Positions 10,512 through 23,057 are shown, numbered from the stretch's first letter. The stretch: DNA of 64,000 nucleotides from Triangularia verruculosa (GCA_033296885.1 MU863881.1:124001-188000); one strand, 5' to 3'. Translations and numbers: made by a program. Notes: generated by a model not told the origin, from the sequence alone.

Positions 10512-13309
10512 GTTGACAGGGTCTGTCTCGAGCAAACGCGCGAGACACAGTTGACTTGGCTGCGGAATTGAGCGCGTTGTCCCGAGCCCGAGCTGTCCGT
10601 GTGGCTTCACAAGTACGGGCGCAAAATGACATCAGGTCGTCTGTTGCACCAAATCTGTTGTAGCGGGGTCAATTTGGTTCAGGCACCACGGGCGACAGCT
10701 GGCGGCAGGTGGTGCGAGCCAGGCGGGACACTTGGCTGCACCAGGCGTGAAACTTCCCGAACCAAACTGATCCGAACTCGGAATGCAACATTCGTTGCCG
10801 ATTGGGAACCCCAGCGCAACCAATCCTGGGCAGTTGGTGGCTTCCCATCCCCTCTCGTAATTCGTCAGAGAAGCGTTTGAACGCCAATTGCAACTTCCTG
10901 GGAATACAAAATAACGCCATCGGTAACACGAAGACACCGTTTTTCCTCGGCATCAGCCCCATCAGCCGGGGGTAGAGGGATATTTTAACGTCAAGCAACA
11001 CCTGGCCAGACACACAACAGATGAGGGATGTATTTTATCGTAGAGCGTCCGGCCCGACGACGTATTCAGAGTGCGTCCAACTGCCATCCTCGGCTGCGGA
11101 TGGCGGCGCGTTTACTTGTTGGCTTCTACTCTCTTGCTCATAGTGCGTTCGATGATAGGGTGCCGGGCTGCATCGAGTTGAGTGACGCCACGTAACTACT
11201 CGCACCTCGGGCTGACGATGGGCTGCAGACATACCTATCCGAGCTGAAAGTCTTGATGGCGGAAGGCAATAACATCCAACCCCGTGGCAGCGTGGAGCTT
11301 GCAATAAATACTTGACAAACAAAGTTTCGGTCTCGATGCGAGTCTCGGCCCCGACTCTGAGGGCGCATCACATTCCTTTTCTTTCGCTTTTCCTTCAAAC
11401 GCGGCGACCAGCGGGTGTCGTGCTTTCGGCTTAGGAATGCCGCATCCCTTGCTGATGCCGATCGTTCCACGCAAGAGGGATCAAAGTCCAGGAGATGTCC
11501 AGCTATCGCGACAGTAACCGCCGACTTGTCCGTGGTTGGCCAGCTGCCCGGGTTGGCATCCGAAGAAGCGCCGCCCGGCATATTCCGTCTTGAAAACATC
11601 TCACCGTCGATCTCAACCCGAACGAGTAGGGGGTCTGAGTGTTCGATGCCACACATCTGCCCTTGTGCGGATGATCACCGATAGAACCAAGATCTCAGGC
11701 GGGACGGGATTCATGTGCAATGACCATCGCCTCCAACAGTACGCACGACGATTGTTATAGGTTGCAATACTTCGGAGCCTGATGTCTGAGATGGCAGCAG
11801 TAACTCCACGTCGGTGCGACAGTGGCCTGTGATGCAGCCTTCTATCAGAAGAACAGAGCCGCCGGCAACTCTACTCTAGGAAAGCCATAGTGCAGATCAC
11901 GTCACAGTCAGGCATCCCACTTCAATCAACGGTTTTGATGTTGCTCTCGGGCCCGGAGAGGGCTGAATTATCCGAGTTTCGTGCAAGTCATGTAGGCATA
12001 CATCCATTCGTTTACTCAAACACAGGCACAGGATGGGATGCAACCAAAGTCGGAGGATTATTGTCCCAAGAGTCTGGTCATCGATGCGTATTCCGTCTGA
12101 CATGTTCTTCCCTGGGACATCGAGGCGTGGTGTGGCTCTCCATTCGCTTGTCAGGCGATGCTGTGACGGACATCCCCAAACGTTGTCCAGTCACCATGAC
12201 TTCCCACAAAATGTACCCAGAGACCCCTGCCACTCTTCCGGCCTTGTGGTGAGACAGAATTTCAACGGAAATGGAACCCACTGCATTCTGCCGCACTGGC
12301 ATCGTAGCACTGGATGAGTCGGCCACCTGCGCACAAACACACGGCATTGTTCGACAGTTTGGACTGACAGGGCGGCTGCGGCGTTACGTTTGGGACATTG
12401 GCAATACCATCCATATACATGACAATATCATGGTGATATGGGGGGATAAGGCCCAAGTGGTTACTTCCCTGGGACTTTTGCCCAAATGGAACCTGAATCT
12501 CGACTCCTTACCGGTTGCTGTCGGCGCACCCCAGGACAGGCAAACCCGGATTTGTAAGGCATCTTGTTTGCGGGGTGCGGGAAGGTCGTGCATCACGGAC
12601 CTCAACAACGGAAATAAGTATTCCTGTCTGCTCTGTGGGGACGGGTGTAAGTGGGCTGCACAGGGCATTTCCTGGCAGATTATAGGCTGAATCAAGCGTC
12701 TTTCTTCTAGGCAAATAATATACTCGCCGAACGAGACCTAATTACTGAGGTGGGCGGCAAAGCCCCATGCTTCCCCTGAGTACCAGGAAATCCCACAGAC
12801 CAGGATACGAACGTTCAGCCTGATCAAGATGCCCGCTGCCATCGCCTACTTTACGGACTCTCTCCACGGCGTTGGTCGAAACACGCAGCCGCAAGCGGTT
12901 GGACCGAAAGGCTGCTGAGATAGTGCTGCTCGTGATATTGGCTGTGGTCCTGGGAAGCGAGTGTGCGACGTTTCCGGGTGACAGACTTTACTTATTAGGG
13001 CAATGTCTCACACAGTAGCGGACCGCCTGTCTTCGGATCCCGGAAGGGAAAGGGCATTGGTATGAGACAGATATAACTTCCCAGCAGCCCTGGGCTCCGT
13101 CGTTCTTGGCTCTTTCAGAAAGAAGGGAAGCGCACCTGGTCTCGTCATCCCCGCCCTGACGTCGTTGAAGAGTCGACGAACAGAAAAAAGGGAGAGGACA
13201 TATCTCCACCGCCACGGGTGCCGATTGATCTTGCACCTTATTTTACAATTGTCGAACCATCGGACCATTTCACTTCACCCCTTCACCTTCCGTGGAGAGA
13301 GCAACCAAG
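10512..13309. other. 2.8 kb region without a supported gene
   Basis: This is the longest non-AT-rich gap in the window. All frames are short and overlap on both strands, and none resembles a known protein or has a sensible splice partner. The proximal ends must hold the promoters of palA (leftward) and the P450 (rightward), which are divergent. A non-coding transcript or a fast-evolving gene cannot be excluded by eye. Confidence 0.45.
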
Positions 13310-15079
13310 ATGGAGGGCCTCACACTAATCTTGCTCTACCTCGCCATCCCCAGTCTGGTCTACTCGGCCATCCAGCAAATCTTGTCATGGAGAAAGAAGT
13401 CGGTCACCACTGTGGCCCAGTTTCCTGGTCCCAAGCAGTATCCCATCGTAGGCCGTATTCATGATCTTCCTCGGTTTTCCTTGTGGTTGAAGTTCAAGGA
13501 ATGGGCCGACGAACATGGGCCTATTTTCCAAACCAGGGCGGTGGACCAGACGTTCATCATCGTGTCGGATGAAAAGATTGCGGAGGAGCTCCTGGTCAAG
13601 AGAGGGCACATTTACTCTGGTCGCCCTCAGATCCGATCTCTGATCAACCACAAGGAGGGAGTAGGATACTCTGCCTTGATGGACCGCCATGGTAGGTCTT
13701 CCCCTACTGGTTCATGGGAAGACAGCGGACTAACTTGGGCGCTTCAGACACATGGAAGATGCAGCGTAAGTGGGCGCATGCCGCTATGGCCGAAGCATAC
13801 AAGCATCACTTTTACGGTCACTGCGAAAAGGAAATGAAGCGCTATCTCGGACTCCTCCTCATCGATCCCGCCCGTTTCCTCGATTACACTCGCGAGTACT
13901 GCGGCCGCGTCATGTCGAGACTCGCCTGGGATGATGCCACCCAGGGCAAGGCCAACGGCGACAGCGCTGACACCACCCTTCACTGCATGAGCGTCTCCGG
14001 TCCTCTTACCAACACAATGACGCCCCTCTGGCACCTTCCCTCATTCATCAACCCGTGGTACAACTTCGAGGTCAAGCGTGAACGCGAACAGCGGGCTTGG
14101 TGGCTCAACAATTTCCGCTTGGCCAAGGACAGAATGCTGAAGGGTACCCTCCCTAATGACACCTGGGCATACCGGTATTTCGAGCAGGTTAGGCGGGAAG
14201 GAAATGAGAGTCTGGATCAGGAGGAGGAGCAGGAGATCTTTGCGAGCTGCATGATTGGGTTTCTGAACCTGGTTGGTGTGGTGACGATTAGTGGACCGTT
14301 GAAGTTCTTCCTGATGGCCATGGCGCTGCATCCGGAGTGGCAGAAAAAGGCGCAGGAGGAGATCGACAGGGTTTGCGGTGACAGGATGCCCACTATGAAG
14401 GACTTCCCTGATCTGCCAACCGTCAGGGCTTGTTTGAAGGAGACCGTGCGGTGGAGATCTGGTGTTCCTCTTGGTACGTGGTGATGCATACGAATCTTAA
14501 CCAATAAAGAAGCTAACAAAGACACTATAGGTGTGCCTCATCAAGCCGAGCGCGACGATGTATTCCGGGGTGTCCCGATCAAGAAGGGGACTATTATCCT
14601 CGCCTGCGAATGGTATGTTTTGTTTCCCACCGTTTCGGGCTACTTTTAACTGCTAACACTGCCGTTCCAGGACCCTTAACCGTGTTCCCGAAAAGTACCC
14701 CGATGGCGATAACTTTCGCCCCGAGCGCTGGCTCGAAGCTGGGTGGCCGACTTACCAAGAACCCCTCACCAGATATCCTAATTTCCGTGAAGGTCACTCT
14801 ATGCACACGTTTGGTTGGGGTCGTCGCACCTGTCTTGGGCAGAACATCGTCGACGATGAGACGTTTGTCTTCGGGGCAGCCTATCTTTGGGCCTTCAATT
14901 CCGGACCAAAGATTTGTCCTCGCACCGGGGTTCCGGTTCCCATTGACACCCAAGCAACGAACAGCCATGTTATTTTGGAGCCATTGCCGTATCATTTGAG
15001 CTTCAAAGCCCGGAGTGAGGAACGGGCAAAGCTCATCTTGGCGAACTATCAGGAGGTAATGGGAGAGTTGAAGGTGTAG
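13310..15079 (+). CDS. Cytochrome P450 monooxygenase
   Basis: Exons 13310-13691, 13748-14473, 14531-14612 and 14671-15079 (introns 56, 57 and 58 bp) encode 532 aa, the normal microsomal P450 length. The N-terminus is a membrane anchor (about residues 4-25), then a basic stop and the proline hinge PGPKQYP. The K-helix ExxR is ETVR near residue 358. The heme loop is FGWGRRTCLG with the thiolate ligand at about Cys451. The I-helix, usually AGxDT, reads GFLNLVGVVTIS and lacks the acid-Thr pair, though a threonine is present. The domain order resembles E-group fungal P450s of secondary metabolism or xenobiotic oxidation. No reductase or biosynthetic partner lies beside it, so the substrate is unknown. 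The start is the ATG just before the anchor. Confidence 0.92.
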
Positions 15080-16986
15080 CGGGGCCAGAAAGGGAGGACG
15101 AACCAAGGGGGATGAGAGAAGTAGGTCAGAGAGCACACACACGGCATTAGAGTGTATCTAATTTTCAGGTTGATAAGGGGTCAAAGTGGGCGCTGGAGAT
15201 ATCGTTACCTATGGTGGGGAGGACGCATGGAGCATCACAGACGGCAATGCGGAGGGTTACTACTACAAATTATTATTAGTCTTTTGTTGTTATTAGTATT
15301 GTTATTACTGCAGACCTTTTGGGCATCTTGTGGTATAGCTTGATTGTGAAGAGCAAGAGGCAAAGAAAGAGGTGAGGTCGGCGTGAAGATCCGGCTTGAG
15401 AGGTCTGGATCCACAAAGGTGTGGTTACAGCGGCGCTTTTTGGCATGTCGCACGACATGGAGGAGGCCAGGGCCCTCTTTTTTCTGGAGCAAGCACGATA
15501 AAATAGGTGGATAAAAGTTTCTTCTTGCGACTTTGAAGACGTGATTGTGACGAACGGGCATTAGATGCTTCAGAGTTGTACCTGCAAGCAAGCAAGCAAG
15601 AATGTGTAATTCCAAGGTAACATCTGACCTGATTCTTCGATATTAACAGCAGAGACAAACAGGACGAGACGTAACAATGAGGTTTTGAAGCTGATTGTCG
15701 TTGCATTCGGTACTTGCCTAGCTTTACGGTCGTTTAGGTAGTGTCCGACGGGGGTTGTAATCTGGCAATTCCGGCCGGAGAAGCAATATGATGGTTACCT
15801 AGGGTGGAGAGGGTGGGATTGGTTTGGGATAGGGGAATTGTACCTAGTTACACCATCAAGCCACCGCCCTCGAAAATGCTTGACAGCGGAAGTGCGGCTG
15901 CTTGATGACTCGAGCAGGGGGACGCCACTGGTCTTACAAGGACGTGGTGGCTTGCTTTTTGTGGTTTTGGTAAACCACGTGTTTAACGGTATTTCACATT
16001 GAGAATCGAACTTTCCGACTGAGCGACGCTGAGTACCTAGGCAGAATCGCTGCCAGAGGGTTAGATCAAGATCAAAATTCCATCGTGGCAATCCCATCGG
16101 ACTTGGCTTCTTCGGGTCCCCAACTACGCGAAAGTAACAGCCACATTCGGCCGGGAAAGGATGTGGAGCTGCTGAGCCGGCAAAATATACCTGTGCATGC
16201 AAGCGAGGCGCGGCCGGAGAAGGGAATGAGACGGAACGGGGGGCCTGAGCCATGGCATTGGGAAGCGTCGTTGCCGTGTGTGAGTGCCGCTCGCCTAATC
16301 TGAAGCTGCGCGATTATGGTGAAATCGCATCAGGTTTGAGTGTGGTATGGCGGTGGCGGTGGGGGTAGTCAGCTTCCGGTGCCTATCAATGAAGGTAGAG
16401 GGCGGGTGATGATGCCTTAGGTACCTCGCTTCCAGAACGGAAAGGCACTTTGCGGGGTGAATGAGAAAGTATAGTAGAAGTCGGAAGGACGGGCCGTTGC
16501 CAGATGAGATGCTGTCAGCAAGAAAGGTTGATGTTTGGTCGACTATCAGTGGTTGTTGCCGTGGCATCGCTTGAATAAAGGGGCAGAAAGGGTTCATTGC
16601 CTTCACAATGACTATTGTAAACATGAAGGCACAAACAGCCATGCTTCCAACCATGTGGATAATTCCGTCGTCTGTTTTTGGTGCTCAGCTCAGGTCGTTC
16701 TTTTTCTTTGTCCCGGCTGCACGCAATGTATTTTGGGCCTTGCCGGAAACGAACAATGAGCTGGGATTATGTTTTGATGAGGCTGTGAAGATGTGGAATG
16801 AGCGAGAACAAAGAAAGGTACCTTGAACCAGGCACCGTAAAGTGGATATTGTCTTGAGCAAAAGATTCAATGCTATGGCTTCAGTCGTCTTGTTAGCTCG
16901 CGTCAATGTCGGATTTTTGTCTTGTATCATATATCTGAGAATTAGCGAGTGACTCTCTAGGCGGGCCCTGCCCAGTAATCGTCAAC
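15080..16986. other. 1.9 kb intergenic region
   Basis: P450 terminator side and promoter of the following gene. It includes a short TTA/TTG-rich low-complexity patch around 15260-15312 and CCTAGG motifs at 15795-15804 and 16034-16041. No convincing open frame. Confidence 0.45.
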
Positions 16987-19086
16987 ATGAAGCGAAAACA
17001 CCCAGACAGACCACTCCCGTCTACCTCACTCTCTGCACTCTCCAGTCTCTATCGCGATGCTGAGCCGATGAGTAAGAAGCCAAGGGTGGAAGAGACCCAG
17101 CAGTACACCAGGTCGAATCGAAGAACTCGAGATTTCCCCAAGATGGAACGGCGAATTACGCGGTCCCAATCTTCGTCCCGCTCGCGTTCCCCTACGAATA
17201 CCGGCATCGAAGATCAAATCGAGGTTGCATGGTGGGATGCCAGAGTAACCGAAAGCTCTGCTTCGTCAAACGGAAAGGTGTCTGCCAAACTGGCCAGTAC
17301 TCGTTTCATGACGCGCTCGCCTAGAGTAGTCGCTCCCAAGAAGGCAAAAGTCAATCGAGATAGTCTGACGGAAGAAGATATGGTCGATGGCCATGACCCG
17401 AGGATAAGTGAGGATTATGTTCCATTCAGCCCACCGCTGGCAAAGGAAAAGACAAGAGAGAGGAGTAAACGCGCATCAGAGGTCAACGATGAGTCTAAAG
17501 AAGCTGAGCCCCCAAGCATTACTGGTTCAATACAGGATGCCGAGATCCTGATGGCCGCGGGGGACTGCACCCCATTCTATCCAGATAGTCCGGCCGCAAC
17601 CAGACAGAACCAGAATGTCAACTCGCCAGGCCATGAGAGTTCTCTCCTTGCCAACCAATATGACGGGGCGGCTACGGATGCGGTAGACGAGCAGACGCCT
17701 GCACCGCACACCAACGAAGAGTTGTCGGCAACAGGCTCAGATGCACCACCTTCCCATAGTGAAGCTGGCTTGTCAGGGCCCTCAACACAGGAAGAGATGC
17801 CAGTGGCAACATCACTCCAGCAACTAGTGGCGGATTCCACATCTGAAGCACAAGAAGGAACGTGGGCAACGAGGTCTGAATCAGCTCCGGAGCTCGAAAC
17901 ACGTACGGTAGTACCTCCGACTCAAGAGGCAATGACAAAAGCAGGACTAGGTGCAAACCCCCCGCCGCTGAGAGCAAACAGTGATATATGGAATCCGGTC
18001 CTTCTAACTGCTAAGGACGGGGGAGGAAGGTTTGGTCGATTATGGCCGGCAAGAAAGGGCGGTGTCTACTGCGAAGCATGCTTTCGGGACGAGTGCATTC
18101 GATGGATCCGCATTCGGGACAAAGTGGTGGGAGTATCTCGACTCCTTGGCGGTGACGAAGCATTGTTAACAAATGACGCGAAATTCCCAAGGTCTATCAT
18201 ATGGCCGGACCAGATGAACGACCGCGTCAACAACTTTTTCCGCAAAAGCCCATCCGACATGATAGGTCTAGCCCTGCTTCGAGTATTGGCTGCCAAACGG
18301 GTTGCGACTCTGGACAGAAAATCGCAGGACGAAGTGATGGAGACGTTGAGGTCGTTGTGTCGAGATATTGGCGCTTCAGAGGGCCACCTAGCCCGGATCG
18401 AGCGGCAGTGCGAGACGCTGATTGAGACCTCTGGTGTTGCTCAAGCTGAACAAAAGGGTGCTATACCCAAAAATGTGGCGTGGCTGTGGGAATTTGACAG
18501 CCTACTTCAAGCCGCGGAGAGGAAGTTCTCGATCGAACGATTTATTGGCTCCTACTTTGCGACAACCCTGACACTGAGGGCCCGCGAGGCAGCCATCACT
18601 GAAATCTGGGCCAGGAGTGTCGTGGCGCGAGGCGGCACGGTTAATAATATGCTCAATAAAATTGAAAAGTCGATCGGCCTCCAATTAAAGAATGACGCTC
18701 TCTTGAGCTCGATTGGGGAAGCTGTCGCTGAGGCTTCCAGCAAGTCAGAGCAAGTCAAAGAGGGACGTGATGGGACACTAAATGTGATCCCCTGTCAGTA
18801 CTGCGCCGAGTCAGAGGTAGTCAACGTGAGAGGTTCTCGGAACTCAAAGAGTCAAGTTACCCCAGACTATGCGTGGATAAGGCCGCTTATTTGGGCATTT
18901 GAAAAGACGGTGGAGACCGCATCGACCACCTTGGCCGAGGAGTTCTTTCATCTTGTCGAGTCGAGAGGCGCGGCAACGGCAGAGCTCCCCGGCATCAAGT
19001 TTCTGGTGGACTCAACAGGCGGTGAGAGGCGGATTGTACTTGTGGAAATAGCAAGTGTGTTTGACACTGTGTGGAAGGAGCTTTAA
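16987..19086 (+). CDS. Large hypothetical protein, disordered N-half
   Basis: One exon encodes 699 aa from an ATG in good context (GTCAACATG). Residues 1-110 are basic and serine/arginine-rich with nuclear-localisation-like clusters (KRKHPDRP, SKKPRVEE, SQSSSRSRS). Residues ~110-320 are acidic, Ser/Thr/Glu-rich and probably disordered. The C-terminal half (~330-699) looks folded. It opens with RFGRLWPARKGGVYCEACF, carries a Cys pair, and continues with long helices such as LAARIERQCETLIET-like and KIEKSIGLQLKND segments. I do not recognise a domain. The layout (basic-disordered-helical) fits a nuclear protein, but that is inference only. It converges on the ammonium transporter gene, 361 bp away. 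Confidence 0.7.
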   Translation: MKRKHPDRPLPSTSLSALSSLYRDAEPMSKKPRVEETQQYTRSNRRTRDFPKMERRITRSQSSSRSRSPTNTGIEDQIEVAWWDARVTESSASSNGKVSAKLASTRFMTRSPRVVAPKKAKVNRDSLTEEDMVDGHDPRISEDYVPFSPPLAKEKTRERSKRASEVNDESKEAEPPSITGSIQDAEILMAAGDCTPFYPDSPAATRQNQNVNSPGHESSLLANQYDGAATDAVDEQTPAPHTNEELSATGSDAPPSHSEAGLSGPSTQEEMPVATSLQQLVADSTSEAQEGTWATRSESAPELETRTVVPPTQEAMTKAGLGANPPPLRANSDIWNPVLLTAKDGGGRFGRLWPARKGGVYCEACFRDECIRWIRIRDKVVGVSRLLGGDEALLTNDAKFPRSIIWPDQMNDRVNNFFRKSPSDMIGLALLRVLAAKRVATLDRKSQDEVMETLRSLCRDIGASEGHLARIERQCETLIETSGVAQAEQKGAIPKNVAWLWEFDSLLQAAERKFSIERFIGSYFATTLTLRAREAAITEIWARSVVARGGTVNNMLNKIEKSIGLQLKNDALLSSIGEAVAEASSKSEQVKEGRDGTLNVIPCQYCAESEVVNVRGSRNSKSQVTPDYAWIRPLIWAFEKTVETASTTLAEEFFHLVESRGAATAELPGIKFLVDSTGGERRIVLVEIASVFDTVWKEL

Positions 19087-19447
19087 GTAAGGGGGGGATC
19101 AGCTACAGTACACCAATAGCTGGTTGACGTCGTCTGTAGATTGGCATCAATCGGAGGTTTCCTCCATCTTCTGCATAAGAGTATTAATAGACGTTTGGTG
19201 GAACTGTGGGCCAGTGACTAAGCACAGATAAGATCCCACGCTGTGATTGGTTCACTTGTGCTCTTGGCATCTGAACCCTTCGGCTACTTGCAACTTCACG
19301 CGCTGTCGGCTGAACTGTTTATATCTATTTCGCAGTCCAAAATGCACAACTCAAGTCACTGCTGCTGCTCTCGTGGCACCGAAAGCCACCGACAAACACA
19401 AAGGATATCTTGGGTTCTCACACTAATTTCCTTCTTTTGGCGCTCAA
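19087..19447. other. Convergent 3' intergenic
   Basis: Shared 3' region of the 699 aa gene and the ammonium transporter. No open frame or strong repeat seen. Confidence 0.5.
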
Positions 19448-21455
19448 TCACATCCGCGGCTGCAGCCCCTGACTCGGCAAGCTTGGCCACGGTGGTAACC
19501 CTTGGCTCCCTGGCAACTCTGGCATCATTCCCCAAGGCGGTACTTGGGCACCTGACTGGACACTTCTCGGTGGACTCGGAATATTCTTCAGGTGCTCCAA
19601 GTGGATATCATCATCTCTCAACGGCCTGGCGGGCGCCGGTGGCAGTGATGGAGCTACTAACCTTCCGAATGGTCGCCCCTCAGGATCCAAATCCCCACGC
19701 CATTGTTGCTGAACTACAGCCTGGAAGTTGTCCTCCAGGCGGTTCGAGTCGCTGTACACACCTGTTTGACTCCACGACGATTTGCCGAACAAGAATGCAA
19801 CGAGCTTCATGAGATACAGAATCCCAAGAGTCACGAAGAAGGTGTATCCCATGCCGGAAAGTACATCTGCAAACTGATAGCCCACACGTCGCGAGGTGCT
19901 GTATTCTGGATGTGGAAGGGTGGAATGGCCATCGAGACCAACCGTTGTGGAACTAGAAGCAAGTCAGAGGAGCCTTCTCCACGGCTTCATGAATGATAGT
20001 AGCTTACTCTACAAACAGGCCTGTAAGAATCATGCCGACACCGCCACCTCCAGCATGCACGGCGAATATTTGAAGCGGGTCATGGCGGAGGAAGATTTCG
20101 GTTTCCTTTTTGAGGAAGTTCACACATAGTGCTCCAACAACGCCAAATACCGGGGCGCTCCACAGAGGGACCTACAGACGTTAGCACAGGCCGCACTGAA
20201 ATAACAAACAAACTCACATATCCGGCAGCCGGGGTGATGGCAACGAGCCCCGAGATGGCACCATCGCAAAAGAAGAACACCGAAAGGCGATCGAATGCCT
20301 GCCTTGCCATTGCTCGGTTTCTTGTGGCCTCATCCCGAGCATCATCAGTTCCTTCCAATTCAACATCACTTTCCGGCACGCCCTTCATCAACCAAATCCA
20401 CACCGTTCCCGTAACTCCTCCTGCACACGCAGCCACATGGGTGGCCGTCCATGCTGAGACAGCACGCAAATTTGCACCCAAAGCGGAGCCGCCATTAAAA
20501 CCAGCCCACCCGAACCAGAGCAACGCAGTCCCTAAAACCACGAAGTTGATGTTGTATGGAAAGCTTTCCATGTCCTGGTCTACTAGCTCCTCGTTCGGCG
20601 TGTCCTCCCCTTCCGGGACTCTCAAATGGCCGCAAGTTACCAGCAAGATGACGATCCGCAAAACACTCCAAATACCATAGGCAAGATGCTGGGCTCGTCG
20701 CCACACCTTATGACCAGCGTCGATCAGAAAGTCAACAAAGTTACCCCTGGATTCGATCGAACAGAATACTGCAAAGGCAGCCACAGTTGTTCCACTGACA
20801 ACATGGACAGGAGTGCCACCAGCAAAATCCAAACTGCCAAGTTCCCTCAGCCACCCTCTACTGCTCCATGTCCATCGTGCCACAGGGTCATAGACAAGCA
20901 ATGACCAAAGGCTGATGAAGATAATGAAGCGCCGTGGTCGCGTCCGATGCATGGTGCCACCGCAGACTACGGCGGCTGTGAAGGCAGCAAACATGCCCTC
21001 GTACAACGCAAAGACTAGTTCGGGGATAACGGCAGAATCGTTGGGCCCATCTCCTACAACAATCGGTCGTCCTACGACGTCTCTCAGCCCTCCAGCGCGA
21101 CTTTCTCCTCCCCACCAGTTTCAGGGCAATATGGAGTCGGAAAAGGTGACGAGGTAGCCCCAAAGTGCCCACTGGAGGCCCACAAAGGCGGCCGTGATGA
21201 GCGGAAGTCGAAAGAGTGTCAACGCAAAGGATCGGTTGCCAAGACCAGAGTATATCAACGATAGAGCGGGTATCATGATGAAGACGAGGGCTGATGATAT
21301 CATGATCCAGGCAAGGTCGGATCCCTACAGATAACATGTTAGAGACTCAGCCGAACATGGAACAAGTCGACGTTCAGATTCACCTGGTAGTACTTCTCAG
21401 GATGTCGAAGCACGTCCGCGTAGTCGACTGCGATGGCGGGAGTCGTTGTCGCCAT
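19448..21455 (-). pseudogene. Amt/Mep-family ammonium transporter interrupted by one in-frame TGA
   Basis: Exons 21455..21384, 21324..20218, 20171..20008 and 19952..19448 (introns 59, 46 and 55 bp, all in phase) give 616 codons. The Amt fold is plain: SLIYSGLGNRS in TM1, QWALWGY in TM2, LDFAGGTPVHVVSG with the first pore histidine, WFGWAGFNGGSALGAN, CDGAISGLVAITPAAGY, and FAVHAGGGGVG with the second pore histidine. A long hydrophilic cytosolic tail of about 110 aa ends the protein. Codon 92 (21123..21121), between WGYLVTFSDSILP and NWWGGESRAG, is TGA. The frame is open on both sides and no plausible intron removes it. Everything else looks functional, so this is a very young pseudogene, a sequencing error, or a readthrough site. 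If translated it would import ammonium at the plasma membrane. Confidence 0.8.
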
Positions 21456-22153
21456 CGCTGGAAGCTCTGCGACCGTGACTGTCACCATCTCGCCGCAACG
21501 CAATCCTCAGTCGGGTTCAAGGAGAAGAATGGTGACGGGCCGCTGGCGGCATTTGGATCTGGACGCACTCTTCTGTTGATACATAACCCCGGCCAGATCC
21601 GACAGGGCAGCCCGTGAGCTGGACTGTGCCCTTATCCTTCTCGGGGTCAACTTTTGGCGCTATTCTAGAACCGATTCCTGGAATTGCCTGGAGAAGCCCG
21701 GGACGCAGCGCAGCAGGTCCAGATCGGAGACATGGGAGCTGCGGCGCGGACGCGGTCTAGCAGCGGCACAGTGCTCAATACTGCGGCACGACCAGGGCCG
21801 CGTCCAACGACAGCCGCCGGCGTTATCTTTGACGCTGTCGGCGTCAGTAGAAGACGGGACAAATTCCATCCTTATCTGTGACACTGTGTTTACCAGACTA
21901 CAGCCCCGTGCCGAGCCGTACGCCCCCCGCAAACACGGGGTTGGATGCCAACTGAGGCGGCATGATTGCCAACCAAGAGTTTAGGTCGCCGAATATCATG
22001 TGCGGCATTGGTTGCACACAACGGTCGCAGTAATGAAAAGCGTATACTGCTGCATCTCTGCGACTGAAAAGGCACAAGCTATCGGAATGGCAATATCTTT
22101 CCGTTCTCTTCGCAATTTCTGTCTCTTTTGCGTTGGCTTCTCCGCCTCGTCTG
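21456..22153. other. Divergent promoter region
   Basis: About 700 bp between the leftward ammonium transporter and the rightward unknown gene. Only short shadow frames are seen. Confidence 0.45.
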
Positions 22154-23057
22154 ATGCAGGGGTCACTTGATGCTGAGGCCGGGTATGACCCTCATTCAGC
22201 GATCGACCTAACACAGGCTCTCTTCGGAGCCTTTTTGATCCCGTCGAACTCGCGTGACATGGCTTCTCCGCCTAGCCTCTGGCCCCCCTCGCCAGCAGAG
22301 ACAGACAGGATATCACAAGCATCCGGTTCTCCAGCCCCAAACAAAGGAGAGCCGACGCTCTCCGGTACAAACGGCCGGCCCATGAATGTTGGGGACGTTC
22401 AGTCAGGTATGTATCTTGTCCAACTTGCTCAGAGCGGCCCGCTGATCTTGCCCAGCTGCAGTTTCCATGCTGCAAGACGCCAACCAACAGTCCCCAGACC
22501 CCGTTTGCCAAAGCATTCGCATCTGTCCTACCAACAAACGAGATGGGTCAGATGGCCTCACACCTGACTGGTCACCAGAGCGAGTCGAGGTTCTCTGTTC
22601 TCTTTCCCCTTTGATCAGGAAACGAGTGGAGGAGCTCCGTCTTCACCCCGAGCTTTGGTGGACACCAGTCGTCGGCGACGGCATCGACGAACCCACTGCT
22701 ATTCGAGTTCTCAACCTCGTCGGTCCTGGCACTGCCGGCCGAAAGCAACGAGTATCTATTCTCTCTCAGGAATGCAATGCCATGTGGGCATTCCAAATTG
22801 ACTCCACCCTGTTCCCGGCAAGCCTTACCTGGCAGGCCGTTGACGATGATGGTCAGTTGGCCGCATCCAGAGCCGTGGTGCGAAAGGCAGCCCGGCGATC
22901 CTATGCCAGTCTCTCTTCTTCGTCATCTAGTCCGAAATACAGCTGGCAAACGGAACCACGATCGCGCTCTCGTCTGACTTCACTTCAACTGGCGAATATC
23001 GCCCTTGTCCTAGACTGGGAGGAGGCGTTCAAAAGAGAAATCAGAACCATGATCTAG
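22154..23057 (+). CDS. Hypothetical protein, possibly the 5' part of a broken gene
   Basis: Exons 22154-22406 and 22462-23057 (55 bp intron, donor GTATGT, acceptor CTGCAG) encode 282 aa. The first ~90 residues are Pro/Ser-rich and low complexity. The rest is helical and charged, with SPERVEVLCSLSPLIRKRV, ELWWTPVVGDG and a final ALVLDWEEAFKREIRTMI. No domain is recognised. The frame ends in TAG, then GAC, then a second TAG, yet the same frame continues open and splices in phase into the next helical stretch (23180-23650). It may therefore be the front of a longer gene that has acquired stops. The ATG at 22154 is the first in frame; a second at 22259 is also possible. Confidence 0.5.

Noticed and set aside
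12271..12690. 139-codon plus-strand frame in the palA-P450 gap
   Set aside because: An opposing frame of 103 codons covers the same place; no conserved motif, no clear signal sequence or intron.
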